In this document: one piece after another, positions 10,191 through 21,100 of the stretch | Numbering within the stretch: the stretch's first letter is position 1 | How the letters are laid out: every line of letters begins with the position of its first letter | NCBI GenBank assembly: GCA_038380435.1 | Contig: JAWZYU010000025.1 | Coordinates: 44,896,691 to 44,960,690, forward strand | Origin: Ryuthela nishihirai | Lineage: Eukaryota; Arthropoda; Arachnida; Araneae; Heptathelidae | DNA length: 64,000 bases | Direction: 5' to 3' | Program-made: the position numbers and the translations under genes | The notes under the pieces: generated by a model | Seen by the model: the letters and a program-made list of their open reading frames with translations, nothing else | Told to the model about the DNA's origin: nothing | The model's database searches: none

Positions 10191-10376
10191 TTCCATTTCA
10201 TTTTAATGGAAAGCCACACTCGAAGCCTTTAATTTTGAAAAGGTTTTAATGGAAAAATGTCACTGAGGGCAAAACGAAGATCAAATTTATCCAACTCGCG
10301 ATTAAAAATAATTTATTTAAACTTATTAGAAAACTAACTTATTAGAAGTGGAGAATTTAAAAGTAATATTGCTGTT

Positions 10377-10758
10377 GGGTTGTTTTACCTCTGAGCGGGC
10401 ACTTTTTTGTATACCATGGGCTAAATGGCCAGGTCACAAGGACCCCGAAGGCTCAGAGAAGGTTGGGGGAGGGGACCCACTGGAACAGCTGTTGGGAGAC
10501 AGATGGTAGCCTCCCGTCAAGGCCATCCAGCGTGTTCTTTAACGTGCGCAGGGTATGTCTCTCCCACACACGGTGCCACGGCTTAAAGTCTCCAAACGAC
10601 GGACGGCGTCCTATTCAAGCCCATCGGTGTCCCCTACTGACCGTGGGCAGGGCGGGGAATTTTGCGGAGATAAATCTCAATGCTCACCCAGCTGGGACTC
10701 GAACCTGGGAACTACAGATTACGAGCCTGGCGCATTACCGACTGAGCCACCCCCGCCG
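10377..10758 (-). mobile_element. tRNA-derived SINE (copy 4)
   Basis: Full length, minus orientation. It is flanked by a 13 bp target duplication with one mismatch, taayattgctgtt at 10364-10376 and 10761-10773. It carries the diagnostic 'ctccaaacgac' in place of 'cgtcccatccgac', shared only with the copy at 63381. Confidence 0.95.
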
Positions 10759-10773
10759 CTTAACATTGCTGTT

Positions 10774-11214
10774 CATAAGAATTTACTCCGAAAGGCAAAT
10801 GCAGCATAAGAACAGTTGAAGCAAATCAGTTACTAAAGTAAATATGCTTGTACAAGTTATGTGCAGCGATTCCTTTAGATTTCAAATTTATTTTTAAAAT
10901 TTCAGAATTACTCTAGATTTTGAAATTAGTAAGCTTGTAGAAATTATGCACAATGATCTTTAAAATTTCAATATTGTTCAATTTTCGAATTTCGTTTAGA
11001 TTTCAAAATTAGTAAATATTCTTGTAGAAGTTCCATTCAAAGATTCTTTTAGAATTCATCAGTTTAAAAAATAAGTGTTGAAGAACGAGCAATGACGAAT
11101 TAGGGATACCTGGGTTATTGGCGATGACGTCATTGGCTTCTTCCCATTGCAGCAGATGTATAATTAAAATTTAATATTAGAAATATAATTTGATCTACAA
11201 GTTATTAAGCAATA
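10774..11214. other. AT-rich DNA with a CRE/CCAAT cluster
   Basis: Mostly AT-rich with no gene. At 11116-11136 a perfect TGACGTCA (11125-11132) sits between two ATTGG motifs (inverted CCAAT boxes), the second overlapping the TGACGTCA. This could be a promoter-like cluster, but no coding sequence follows that I recognise. Confidence 0.35.
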
Positions 11215-11272
11215 TATAAATAATTGAACAGGAAAAATATCTGGAGCGTGTACAGCAACTGTACACGCTCCA

Positions 11273-11341
11273 GTTACCGTTCACAGCAAACTGGAGCGTG
11301 TGCAGTTACTGCACACGCTCCAGTGTGCTGTGAACGGTAAC
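11273..11341. repeat. 69 bp palindrome, one mismatched pair
   Basis: Arms of 34 bp around a single T, starting gttaccgttcacagca. One pair mismatches (A versus G). Just upstream, 11242-11270 is a further hairpin with 13 bp arms (ggagcgtgtacag) around a 3-base loop. Confidence 0.93.
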
Positions 11342-11796
11342 TGCACACGCTCAATATTTCCGTGAGTGGGCCCACACGATCTAGGTCTTTGTGAGCTCAC
11401 ACGATCCAATGTGCTGTGAACATTAACCGCAACCGCTCCAGTTTGCTGTGAACGGTAACTGCACACGCTCAATATTTCCGTGAGTGAGCCCACACGATCC
11501 AGGTCTTTGTGAGCTCACACGATCCAATGTGCTGTGAAGATTAACCGCTCCAGTTTGCTGTGAACGGTAACTGCACACGCTCCATATTCATTGCATTATA
11601 TATTCATACGCATTATATATTCATACGCATTATATATATTAAAAAAAAGTGTCCAAACACTATGGTTGATTATAGAATTCAGAAAAAATATCTCAACGAT
11701 TTTTTTAGAAATTAGTGATCTGGCAACCTTCGTGTCACGTGATTACAGAATTCAGGAAAAATATTTGGAGCGTGTACAGCAACCGTACACGTTCCA

Positions 11797-11865
11797 GTTA
11801 CCGTTCACAGCAAACTGGAGCGTGTGCAGTTACTGCACACGCTCCAGTTTGCTGTGAACGGTAAC
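11797..11865. repeat. 69 bp perfect palindrome
   Basis: Arms of 34 bp are fully complementary around a central T. The left arm starts gttaccgttcacagcaaact and the right arm ends ggtaac. It is the perfect counterpart of 11273-11341. Confidence 0.96.
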
Positions 11866-11935
11866 TGCACACCCTCAATATTTCCGTGAGTGAGCCCACA
11901 CGATCCAGGTCTTTGTGAGCTATAAATAATTGAAC

Positions 11936-12465
11936 CATGCTTCTATAAGCTCGATACATAGAATTCAAATGATTCAGACTATTCAGATTGTTTGATCCGA
12001 GGTTATAGGTGACCTCTTCTGACCTAGAGCTGTTCCCGCTGAGCACTTGCCCCCCCCCCTCCCCCGCTTAATCCATCAACGAGGGAGACCGTAACAGAAA
12101 TCTGTTGCTAAATGCTTCACATTCGATAACTTTTTAACTGTTAAAATGAATAGTAAATCGATATTCAGAGACATTTGAGCGATAGTTTCACTTTCTCACT
12201 AATGAGATTTTTCTGTAGAAAACTTATTTTGCTCTTAGGAAGTTTTGAATGAGGCTTTCATTCTGAAAATCAATTACCTTTATTACATGGCCCTACCAAT
12301 TTATTAGATAATTTCCATGCTATATCAATGACGAACTAATTCCGAAGACCCACACTACTCTTTTTATTTAAAAAATCTGACTGAAGATAGATTAAATTTC
12401 TCAATCAAATCTTCCTAAATCGCGATTTTTCGATAATATTCATTCACTAATTGGACTATAAAATC
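11936..12465. other. Non-coding DNA with a C-run
   Basis: It contains a cytosine-rich run near 12050-12065. Otherwise AT-rich; the last 80 bp may be a diverged copy of the inverted-repeat body. No gene is seen. Confidence 0.4.
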
Positions 12466-12533
12466 ACTATAAAAGGACGGTACTTTATATCTTGCACACA
12501 GGCGACCGTAAGCCTCACAACGTCCGTGTATTC
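12466..12533 (+). mobile_element. Tc1-element 5' end, truncated
   Basis: Tip tataaaaggacggtac, then 'ggcgaccgtaagcctcac', cut at 12533 where a SINE begins. The same sequence restarts from its tip after the SINE at 12922. Confidence 0.8.
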
Positions 12534-12920
12534 GGGACGGGGGTGGCTCAGTCGGTAGCGCGCCAGGCTCGTAATCTGTAGTTCCCAGGTTCGAGTCCCA
12601 GCTGGGTGAGCGTTGAGATTTATCTCCGCAAAATTCCTCGCCCTGCCCACGGTCAGTAGGGGACACCGATGGGCTCGGAAAGGCCGCCGTCCGTCGGATG
12701 GGACGTTAAGCCGTGGCCCCGTGTGCGAGAGAGTCATACCCTGTGCACGTTAAAGAACACGCTGGATGGCCTTGACGGGGGGCTACCATCTGTCTCCCAA
12801 CAGCTGTTCCAGTGGGTCCCCTCCCCCAACCTTCTCTGAGCCTTCGGGGTCCATGTGACCTGGCCATTTAGCCCATGGTGTGCAAAAAAGTGCCGCTCAG
12901 AGGTAAAACAACTCAACCCA
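12534..12920 (+). mobile_element. tRNA-derived SINE (copy 5)
   Basis: Full length, plus orientation, with canonical A and B boxes and a tail ending acaactcaaccca. The tail abuts the Tc1 tip at 12922, the same junction as at 8221-8224 in reverse. Confidence 0.95.
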
Positions 12921-12921
12921 C

Positions 12922-13160
12922 TATAAAAGGACGGTACTTTACATCTTGCACCCAGGCGACCGTAAGTCTCACAACGGCCGTGTATACACTCCGATAACAA
13001 TATGCAAAGCAGAAGTATCGCGTCCAGTCAGGTGGGAAGCTGAAACTGGCAATACCTATAAATAGAGCAGATCTCTAGGCATTGGAAAGCAGTCGTGGAG
13101 AAGTAATCACGAGGAAAGACAGCGGCGTAAATGAGACTGCGGCAAGATGGTAAGTTCAGA
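12922..13160 (+). mobile_element. Tc1-element 5' end in inverted-repeat arm B
   Basis: Full 5' end from tip tataaaagg to 'gcggcaagatgg', including a TATA-like tataaatagagcag near 13059. No transposase follows; the unknown body begins instead. Confidence 0.82.
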
Positions 13161-13694
13161 TGCTGGAATCCGAAAGAACGTTTCATGAATGACATTTCGC
13201 TTGTTAAATATTCCACTTTCCATCACTCTAAATAATGAACGAATATCGTTTATATGGAAAAATGTGACTGAACATTATTTATAAATATATCTAAATATCG
13301 TTTTTTAACAATATTCATTCAAAATGTAAAGCGACGCACAGCGGAATATTTAGCAAGAACAACACCACTCGTAAGAATTTGCTAAAGAATTTCAGCTTTA
13401 CATTTAGTGAATAAATGTTTATCGGAATTTCACGATTTAGAAACATTTCATTGAGATCTTTATCTTCGGCCACGTTTTTTAATGCAAAGTGAAGTGTTGC
13501 ATTTTTTGGAGCATAACTCTCTCAACCTTTTTGTGGAGAGACTACTGCATTAGCTAACAAAGAGAGTAATTTTTTGTTGACAGAATTTAAACTGTAACGT
13601 GAACATGAAATCGAGATAAATTCAATTTTTAATCTTCATTTGACTATCCCCATTTGAAGTGAATACGAATTAAGTAACTGATTGCACCACTGAT

Positions 13695-14082
13695 GGGGGG
13701 CGGGGGTGGCTCAGTCGGTAGCGCGCCAGGCTCGTAATCTATAGTTCCCAGGTTCGAGTCCCAGCTGGGTCAGCGTTGAGATTTATCTCCGCAAAAATTC
13801 CCCGCCCTGCCCACGGTCAGTAGGGGACACCGATGGGCTTGGAAAGGCTGCCGTCCGTCGGATGGGACGTTAAGCCGTGGCCCCGTGTGCGGGAGAGCCA
13901 TACCCTGTGCACGTTAAAGAACACGCTGGATGGCCTTGACGGGAGGCTACCATCTGTCTTCCAACAGCTGTTCCAGTGGGTCTCCTCCCCCAACCTTCTC
14001 TGAGCCTTCGGGGTCCATGTGACCTGGCCATTTAGCCCATGGTGTGCAAAAAAGTGCCGCTCAGAGGTAAAACAACCCAACC
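13695..14082 (+). mobile_element. tRNA-derived SINE (copy 6), in inverted-repeat arm B
   Basis: Full length. It is the counterpart of copy 3: both sit at the same point next to 'ccactgatggg'. The two SINEs have diverged more than the adjacent body sequence. Confidence 0.94.
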
Positions 14083-14499
14083 TAACTACGAGAAAGCATC
14101 TTGCTTCTGGAGCATATGGGAATCTCGCTTTCAAAGAGAATGAAGTTTTTCCCTTTACCTACTTTTTTCACTCCTGAAAAGTTTTTATTCGAGCTAATGG
14201 ACGAGGGGGAAAGTTCAAATAGTTGTATTTCATCTGAAATTATACAACATAAAAAGTTATTTTATTCCTTAAATTTAAAAAGTTTCTTTCTCACACCCCT
14301 CTGAGAAAAGGCGACAGATTATTGCTGTCAGTCACCGAAATTTTAAATTTTTAAAAACTTCGCCATTTCCATATTTGGTGATCTCTAACGATATAAACTA
14401 AAACTGCTAAGTACAGTACTGTACGAATTAGTTGGGACAAGCGAAGGAACGCTAAGTCCCTTACGCTGCAGAGTCTAAACTGCTGCAAGTCTAAACTTG
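14083..14499. other. Non-coding DNA
   Basis: No gene is recognised. A perfect 14 bp palindrome, gtacagtactgtac, lies at 14411-14424. Confidence 0.45.
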
Positions 14500-14652
14500 T
14501 TCGTAACCACCAAGGGTCTGTTTCGGGGATGTTTCACAGCTTTCGTGTCACAGACGCTTCACCCCATTGAAGGAATGATGGACAGCATAAAGTACATAGG
14601 CGTTCTGGAGACGAAAATGGTCCCAACACCGCAGAAGCTAAAATTATGCTAG
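14500..14652 (+). pseudogene. Tc1/mariner transposase internal fragment
   Basis: The plus frame reads GCFTAFVSQTLHPIEGMMD then SIKYIGVLETKMVP and ends at a TAG (14650-14652). 'WGCF--G---I-G-MD---Y--IL---M-P' is the stretch between the first and second catalytic acids of Tc1-type transposases. The preceding GGSVMVW-like motif has decayed (KGLFRGCF). No catalytic residue is inside the piece. It belongs to a different subgroup from the relic at 6.6-8.2 kb. The fragment is only about 50 residues. Confidence 0.6.
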
Positions 14653-15091
14653 GCGAAAATTATGTTTAAAAAAAAATGATGTGCAAACTTTTATGGGACA
14701 ATAAAATTAAAAGAACGTGTTTTAGGTTTTCTATTCTGGTTACTCCAGTAGCGTAATGTAAAGTGATTAATTGATAAAACTAATTTTTAAAAATCTGTTT
14801 TTCCATGATTTTACATTAAAAAATCTTCCCCCTTCCACTCATTACTTAAATTTGGGGAAGCATGTGCCCCATCAAACTGCCTTCCCTTATTCCCAAAAAT
14901 GTTTAGAATTTTCAATTCAGCAGAATATAAAGAAATATATATTTTGGAAACGAAAATTTTAAAACCACAAGTACACGCTGCTTTGCAATGGATTTCAACG
15001 TCTAAATGAGTTCATATCCTTTCTTTCATTTACAACCCCGTTTCCCCAGTTCTGCCTCCGGTAGTGAATAAGACCGAACCCAGACAGCTAC
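14653..15091. other. AT-rich DNA flanking the satellite
   Basis: No gene or repeat is recognised. The last 60 bp become GC-richer just before the satellite edge. Confidence 0.5.
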
Positions 15092-15129
15092 GGCGGATGG
15101 GAACGTGCATTGTCCGTGAACTCTTAATA

Positions 15130-15162
15130 CGACTCCCCGAAAGATGGCTTTGGTTGGAGTCG
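15130..15162. repeat. Dyad in the satellite unit (first unit shown; recurs in nearly all units)
   Basis: Unit positions 35-67 fold into a hairpin: cgactcc pairs with ggagtcg, then cc with gg, then aaag with cttt, around loop atgg. That is 13 pairs with a single-G bulge on the left and a TT bulge on the right. The common G-to-T change at unit position 67 removes only the outermost pair. Confidence 0.85.
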
Positions 15163-18100
15163 CCTTTGTCTGTCTAGTTCTGCTGTCTATATCCGATTTC
15201 CTTGCTAATCGTTCAAAGAGAGAAAGCACTGGAGGATGGGAACGTGCATTGTCCGTGAACTCTTAATACGACTCCCCGAAAGATGGCTTTGGTTGGAGTC
15301 TCCTTTGTCTGTCTAGTTCTGCTGTCTATATCCGATTTCCTTGCTAATCGTTCAAAGAGAGAAAGCACTGGCCGATGGGAACGTGCATTGTCCGTGAACT
15401 CTTAATACGACTCCCCGAAAGATGGCTTTGGTTGGAGTCTCCTTTGTCTGTCTAGTTCTGCTGTCTATATCCGATTTCCTTGCTAATCGTTCAAAGAGAG
15501 AAAGCACTGGCGGATGGGAACGTGCATTGTCCGTGAACTCTTAATACGACTCCCCGAAAGATGGCTTTGGTTGGAGTCGCCTTTGTCTGTCTAGTTCTGC
15601 TGTCTATATCCGATTTCCTTGGTAATCGTTCAAAGAGAGAAAGCACTGGCGGATGGGAACGTGCATTGTCCGTGAACTCTTAATACGACTCCCCGAAAGA
15701 TGGCTTTGGTTGGAGTCTCCTTTGTCTGTCTAGTTCTGCTGTCTATATCCGATTTCCTTGCTAATCGTTCAAAGAGAGAAAGCACTGGCGCATGGGAACG
15801 TGCATTGTCCGTGAACTCTTAATACGACTCCCCGAAAGATGGCTTTGGTTGGAGTCGCCTTTGTCTGTCTAGTTCTGCTGTCTATATCCGATTTCCTTGG
15901 TAATCGTTCAAAGAGAGAAAGCACTGACGGATGGGAACGTGCATTGTCCGTGAACTCTTAATACGACTCCCCGAAAGATGGCTTTGGTTGGAGTCTCCTT
16001 TGTCTGTCTAGTTCTGCTGTCTATATCCGATTTCCTTGCTAATCGTTCAAAGAGAGAAAGCACTGGCCGATGGGAACGTGCATTGTCCGTGAACTCTTAA
16101 TACGACTCCCCGAAAGATGGCTTTGGTTGGAGTCTCCTTTGTCTGTCTAGTTCTGCTGTCTATATCCGATTTCCTTGCTAATCGTTCAAAGAGAGAAAGC
16201 ACTGGCGCATGGGAACGTGCATTGTCCGTGAACTCTTAATACGACTCCCCGAAAGATGGCTTTGGTTGGAGTCGCCTTTGTCTGTCTAGTTCTGCTGTCT
16301 ATATCCGATTTCCTTGGTAATCGTTCAAAGAGAGAAAGCACTGACGGATGGGAACGTGCATTGTCCGTGAACTCTTAATACGACTCCCCGAAAGATGGCT
16401 TTGGTTGGAGTCTCCTTTGTCTGTCTAGTTCTGCTGTCTATATCCGATTTCCTTGCTAATCGTTCAAAGAGAGAAAGCACTGGCCGATGGGAACGTGCAT
16501 TGTCCGTGAACTCTTAATACGACTCCCCGAAAGATGGCTTTGGTTGGAGTCTCCTTTGTCTGTCTAGTTCTGCTGTCTATATCCGATTTCCTTGCTAATC
16601 GTTCAAAGAGAGAAAGCACTGGCCGATGGGAACGTGCATTGTCCGTGAACTCTTAATACGACTCCCCGAAAGATGGCTTTGGTTGGAGTCTCCTTTGTCT
16701 GTCTAGTTCTGCTGTCTATATCCGATTTCCTTGCTAATCGTTCAAAGAGAGAAAGCACTGGCGCATGGGAACGTGCATTGTCCGTGAACTCTTAATACGA
16801 CTCCCCGAAAGATGGCTTTGGTTGGAGTCGCCTTTGTCTGTCTAGTTCTGCTGTCTATATCCGATTTCCTTGGTAATCGTTCAAAGAGAGAAAGCACTGG
16901 CGGATGGGAACGTGCATTGTCCGTGAACTCTTAATACGACTCCCCGAAAGATGGCTTTGGTTGGAGTCTCCTTTGTCTGTCTAGTTCTGCTGTCTATATC
17001 CGATTTCCTTGCTAATCGTTCAAAGAGAGAAAGCACTGGCGGATGGGAACGTGCATTGTCCGTGAACTTTTAATACGACTCCCCGAAAGATGGCTTTGGT
17101 TGGAGTCGCCTTTGTCTGTCTAGTTCTGCTATCTATATCCGATTTCCTTGGTAATCGTTCAAAGAGAGAAAGCACTGGCGGATGGGAACGTGCATTGTCC
17201 GTGAACTCTTAATACGACTCCCCGAAAGATGGCTTTGGTTGGAGTCGCCTTTGTCTGTCTAGTTCTGCTGTCTATATCCGATTTCCTTTCTAATCGTTCA
17301 AAGAGAGAAAGCACTGGCCGATGGGAACGTGCATTGTCCGTGAACTCTTAATACGACTCCCCGAAAGATGGCTTTGGTTGGAGTCGCTTTGTCTGTCTAG
17401 TTCTGCTGTCTATATCCGATTTCCTTGCTAATCGTTCAAAGAGAGAAAGCACTGGCGGATGGGAACGTGCATTGTCCGTGAACTCTTAATACGACTCCCC
17501 GAAAGATGGCTTTGGTTGGAGTCGCCTTTGTCTGTCTAGTTCTGCTGTCTATATCCGATTTCCTTGGTAATCGTTCAAAGAGAGAAAGCACTGGCGGATG
17601 GGAACGTGCATTGTCCGTGAACTCTTAATACGACTCCCCGAAAGATGGCTTTGATTGGAGTCTCCTTTGTCTGTCTAGTTCTGCTGTCTATATCCGATTT
17701 CCTTGCTAATCGTTCAAAGAGAGAAAGCACTGGCGGATGGGAACGTGCATTGTCCGTGAACTCTTAATACGACTCCCCGAAAGATGGCTTTGGTTGGAGT
17801 CGCCTTTGTCTGTCTAGTTCTGCTGCCTATATCCGATTTCCTTGCTAATCGTTCAAAGAGAGAAAGCACTGGCGGATGGGAACGTGCATTGTCCGTGAAC
17901 TCTTAATACGACTCCCCGAAAGATGGCTTTGGTTGGAGTCTCCTTTGTCTGTCTAGTTCTGCTGTCTATATCCGATTTCCTTTCTAATCGTTCAAAGAGA
18001 GAAAGCACTGGAGGATGGGAACGTGCATTGTCCGTGAACTTTTAATACGACTCCCCGAAAGATGGCTTTGGTTGGAGTCGCCTTTGTCTGTCTAGTTCTG

Positions 18101-21100
18101 CTGTCTATATCCGATTTCCTTGCTAATCGTTCAAAGAGAGAAAGCACTGGCGGATGGGAACGTGCATTGTCCGTGAACTTTTAATACGACTCCCCGAAAG
18201 ATGGCTTTGGTTGGAGTCGCCTTTGTCTGTCTAGTTCTGCTATCTATATCCGATTTCCTTGGTAATCGTTCAAAGAGAGAAAGCACTGGCGGATGGGAAC
18301 GTGCATTGTCCGTGAACTCTTAATACGACTCCCCGAAAGATGGCTTTGGTTGGAGTCTCCTTTGTCTGTCTAGTTCTGCTGTCTATATCCGATTTCCTTG
18401 CTAATCGTTCAAAGAGAGAAAGCACTGGCGGATGGGAACGTGCATTGTCCGTGAACTCTTAATACGACTCCCCGAAAGATGGCTTTGGTTGGAGTCTCCT
18501 TTGTCTGTCTAGTTCTGCTGTCTATATCCGATTTCCTTGCTAATCGTTCAAAGAGAGAAAGCACTGGCGGATGGGAACGTGCATTGTCCGTGAACTCTTA
18601 ATACGACTCCCCGAAAGATGGCTTTGGTTGGAGTCGCCTTTGTCTGTCTAGTTCTGTTGTCTATATCCATTTTCCTTGCTAATCGTTCAAAGAGAGAAAG
18701 CACTGGCGGATGGGAACGTGCATTGTCCGTGAACTCTTAATACGACTCCCCGAAAGATGGCTTTGGTTGGAGTCGCCTTTGTCTGTCTAGTTCTGCTGTG
18801 TATATCCGATTTCCTTGCTAATCGTTCAAAGAGAGAAAGCACTGGCGGATGGGAATGTGCATTGTCCGTGAACTCTTAATACGACTCCCCGAAAGATGGC
18901 TTTGGTTGGAGTCGCCTTTGTCTGTCTAGTTCTGCTGTCTATATCCGATTTCCTTGGTAATCGTTCAAAGAGAGAAAGCTCTGGCGGATGGGAACGTGCA
19001 TTGTCCGTGAACTCTTAATTCGACTCCCCGAAAGATGGCTTTGGTTGGAGTCTCCTTTGTCTGTCTAGTTCTGCTGTCTATATCCGATTTTCTTGGTAAT
19101 CGTTCAAAGAGAGAAAGCACTGGCGGATGGGAACGTGCATTGTCCGTGAACTCTTAATACGACTCCCCGAAAGATGGCTTTGGTTGGAGTCGCCTTTGTC
19201 TGTCTAGTTCTGCTGTCTATATCCGATTTCCTTGGTAATCGTTCAAAGAGAGAAAGCACTGACGGATGGGAACGTGCATTGTCCGTGACCTCTTAATACG
19301 ACTCCCCGAAAGATGGCTTTGGTTGGAGTCGCCTTTGTCTGTCTAGTTCTGCTGTCTATATCCGATTTCCTTTCTAATCGTTCAAAGAGAGAAAGCACTG
19401 GCCGATGGGAACGTGCATTGTCCGTGAACTTTTAATACGACTCCCCGAAAGATGGCTTTGGTTGGAGTCTCCATTGTCTGTCTAGTTCTGCTGTCTATAT
19501 CCGATTTCCTTGCTAATCGTTCAAAGAGAGAAAGCACTGGCGGATGGGAACGTGCATTGTCCGTGAACTCTTAATACGACTCCCCGAAAGATGGCTTTGG
19601 TTGGAGTCGCCTTTGTCTGTCTAGTTCTGCTGTCTATATCCGATTTCCTTTCTAATCGTTCAAAGAGAGAAAGCACTGGCCGATGGGAACGTGCATTGTC
19701 CGTGAACTTTTAATACGACTCCCCGAAAGATGGCTTTGGTTGGAGTCGCCTTTGTCTGTCTAGCTCTGCTATCTATATCCGATTTCCTTGGTAATCGTTC
19801 AAAGAGAGAAAGCACTGGCGGATGGGAACGTGCATTGTCCGTGAACTCTTAATACGACTCCCCGAAAGATGGCTTTGGTTGGAGTCGCCTTTGTCTGTCT
19901 AGTTCTGCTGTCTATATCCGATTTCCTTGGTAATCGTTCAAAGAGAGAAAGCACTGGCGGATGGGAACGTGCATTGTCCGTGAACTCTTAATACGACTCC
20001 CCGAAAGATGGCTTTGGTTGGAGTCTCCTTTGTCTGTCTAGTTCTGCTGTCTATATCCGATTTCCTTGCTAATCGTTCAAAGAGAGAAAGCACTGGCGGA
20101 TGGGAACGTGCATTGTCCGTGAACTCTTAATACGATTCCCCGAAAGATGGCTTTGGTTGGAGTCTCCTTTGTCTGTCTAGTTCTGCTGTCTATATCCGAT
20201 TTTCTTGGTAATCGTTCAAAGAGAGAAAGCACTGGCGGATGGGAACGTGCATTGTCCGTGAACTCTTAATACGACTCCCCGAAAGATGGCTTTGGTTGGA
20301 GTCGCCTTTGTCTGTCTAGTTCTGCTGTCTATATCCGATTTCCTTGGTAATCGTTCAAAGAGAGAAAGCTCTGGCGGATGGGAACGTGCATTGTCCGTGA
20401 ACTCTTAATACGACTCCCCGAAAGATGGCTTTGGTTGGAGTCTCCTTTGTCTGTCTAGTTCTGCTGTCTATATCCGATTTTCTTGGTAATCGTTCAAAGA
20501 GAGGAAGCACTGGCGGATGGGAACGTGCATTGTCCGTGAACTCTTAATACGACTCCCCGAAAGATGGCTTTGGTTGGAGTCGCCTTTGTCTGTCTAGTTC
20601 TGCTGTCTATATCCGATTTCCTTTCTAATCGTTCAAAGAGAGAAAGCACTGGCCGATGGGAACGTGCATTGTCCGTGAACTTTTAATACGACTCCCCGAA
20701 AGATGGCTTTGGTTGGAGTCTCCTTTGTCTGTCTAGTTCTGCTGTCTATATCCGATTTCCTTGCTAATCGTTCAAAGAGAGAAAGCACTGGCGGATGGGA
20801 ACGTGCATTGTCCGTGAACTCTTAATACGACTCCCCGAAAGATGGCTTTGGTTGGAGTCTCCTTTGTCTGTCTAGTTCTGCTGTCTATATCCGATTTCCT
20901 TGCTAATCGTTCAAAGAGAGAAAGCACTGGCCGATGGGAACGTGCATTGTCCGTGAACTTTTAATACGACTCCCCGAAAGATGGCTTTGGTTGGAGTCGC
21001 CTTTGTCTGTCTAGCTCTGCTATCTATATCCGATTTCCTTGGTAATCGTTCAAAGAGAGAAAGCACTGGCGGATGGGAACGTGCATTGTCCGTGAACTCT

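Larger units (their letters stand above)
11215..11935. mobile_element. Foldback insertion flanked by 15 bp direct repeats
   Basis: A perfect direct repeat, tataaataattgaac, occurs at 11215-11229 and 11921-11935 and brackets 691 bp. Inside are two copies of a foldback module beginning 'caggaaaaatat-tggagcg' (11229 and about 11754). Each holds a long palindrome, and the first is followed by direct repeats of about 118 and 112 bp sharing 'tgctgtgaacggtaactgc'. No coding sequence is present. The flanking repeat looks like a target duplication, but the family is unknown. Confidence 0.55.
12922..14082 (-). repeat. Large inverted repeat, arm B (1.16 kb)
   Basis: Reverse complement of 8225-9384. It contains a Tc1 5' end, the unknown body (13161-13694) and a SINE. 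It ends with the SINE tail at 14082; beyond that the two loci are unrelated. Confidence 0.92.

Noticed and set aside
15125..15135. T7-promoter-like taatacgactc in every satellite unit
   Set aside because: Only 11 bases match and the promoter's downstream half is absent. It recurs in hundreds of natural units, so it is neither a phage promoter nor vector sequence. It could, however, cause mispriming with T7 primers.
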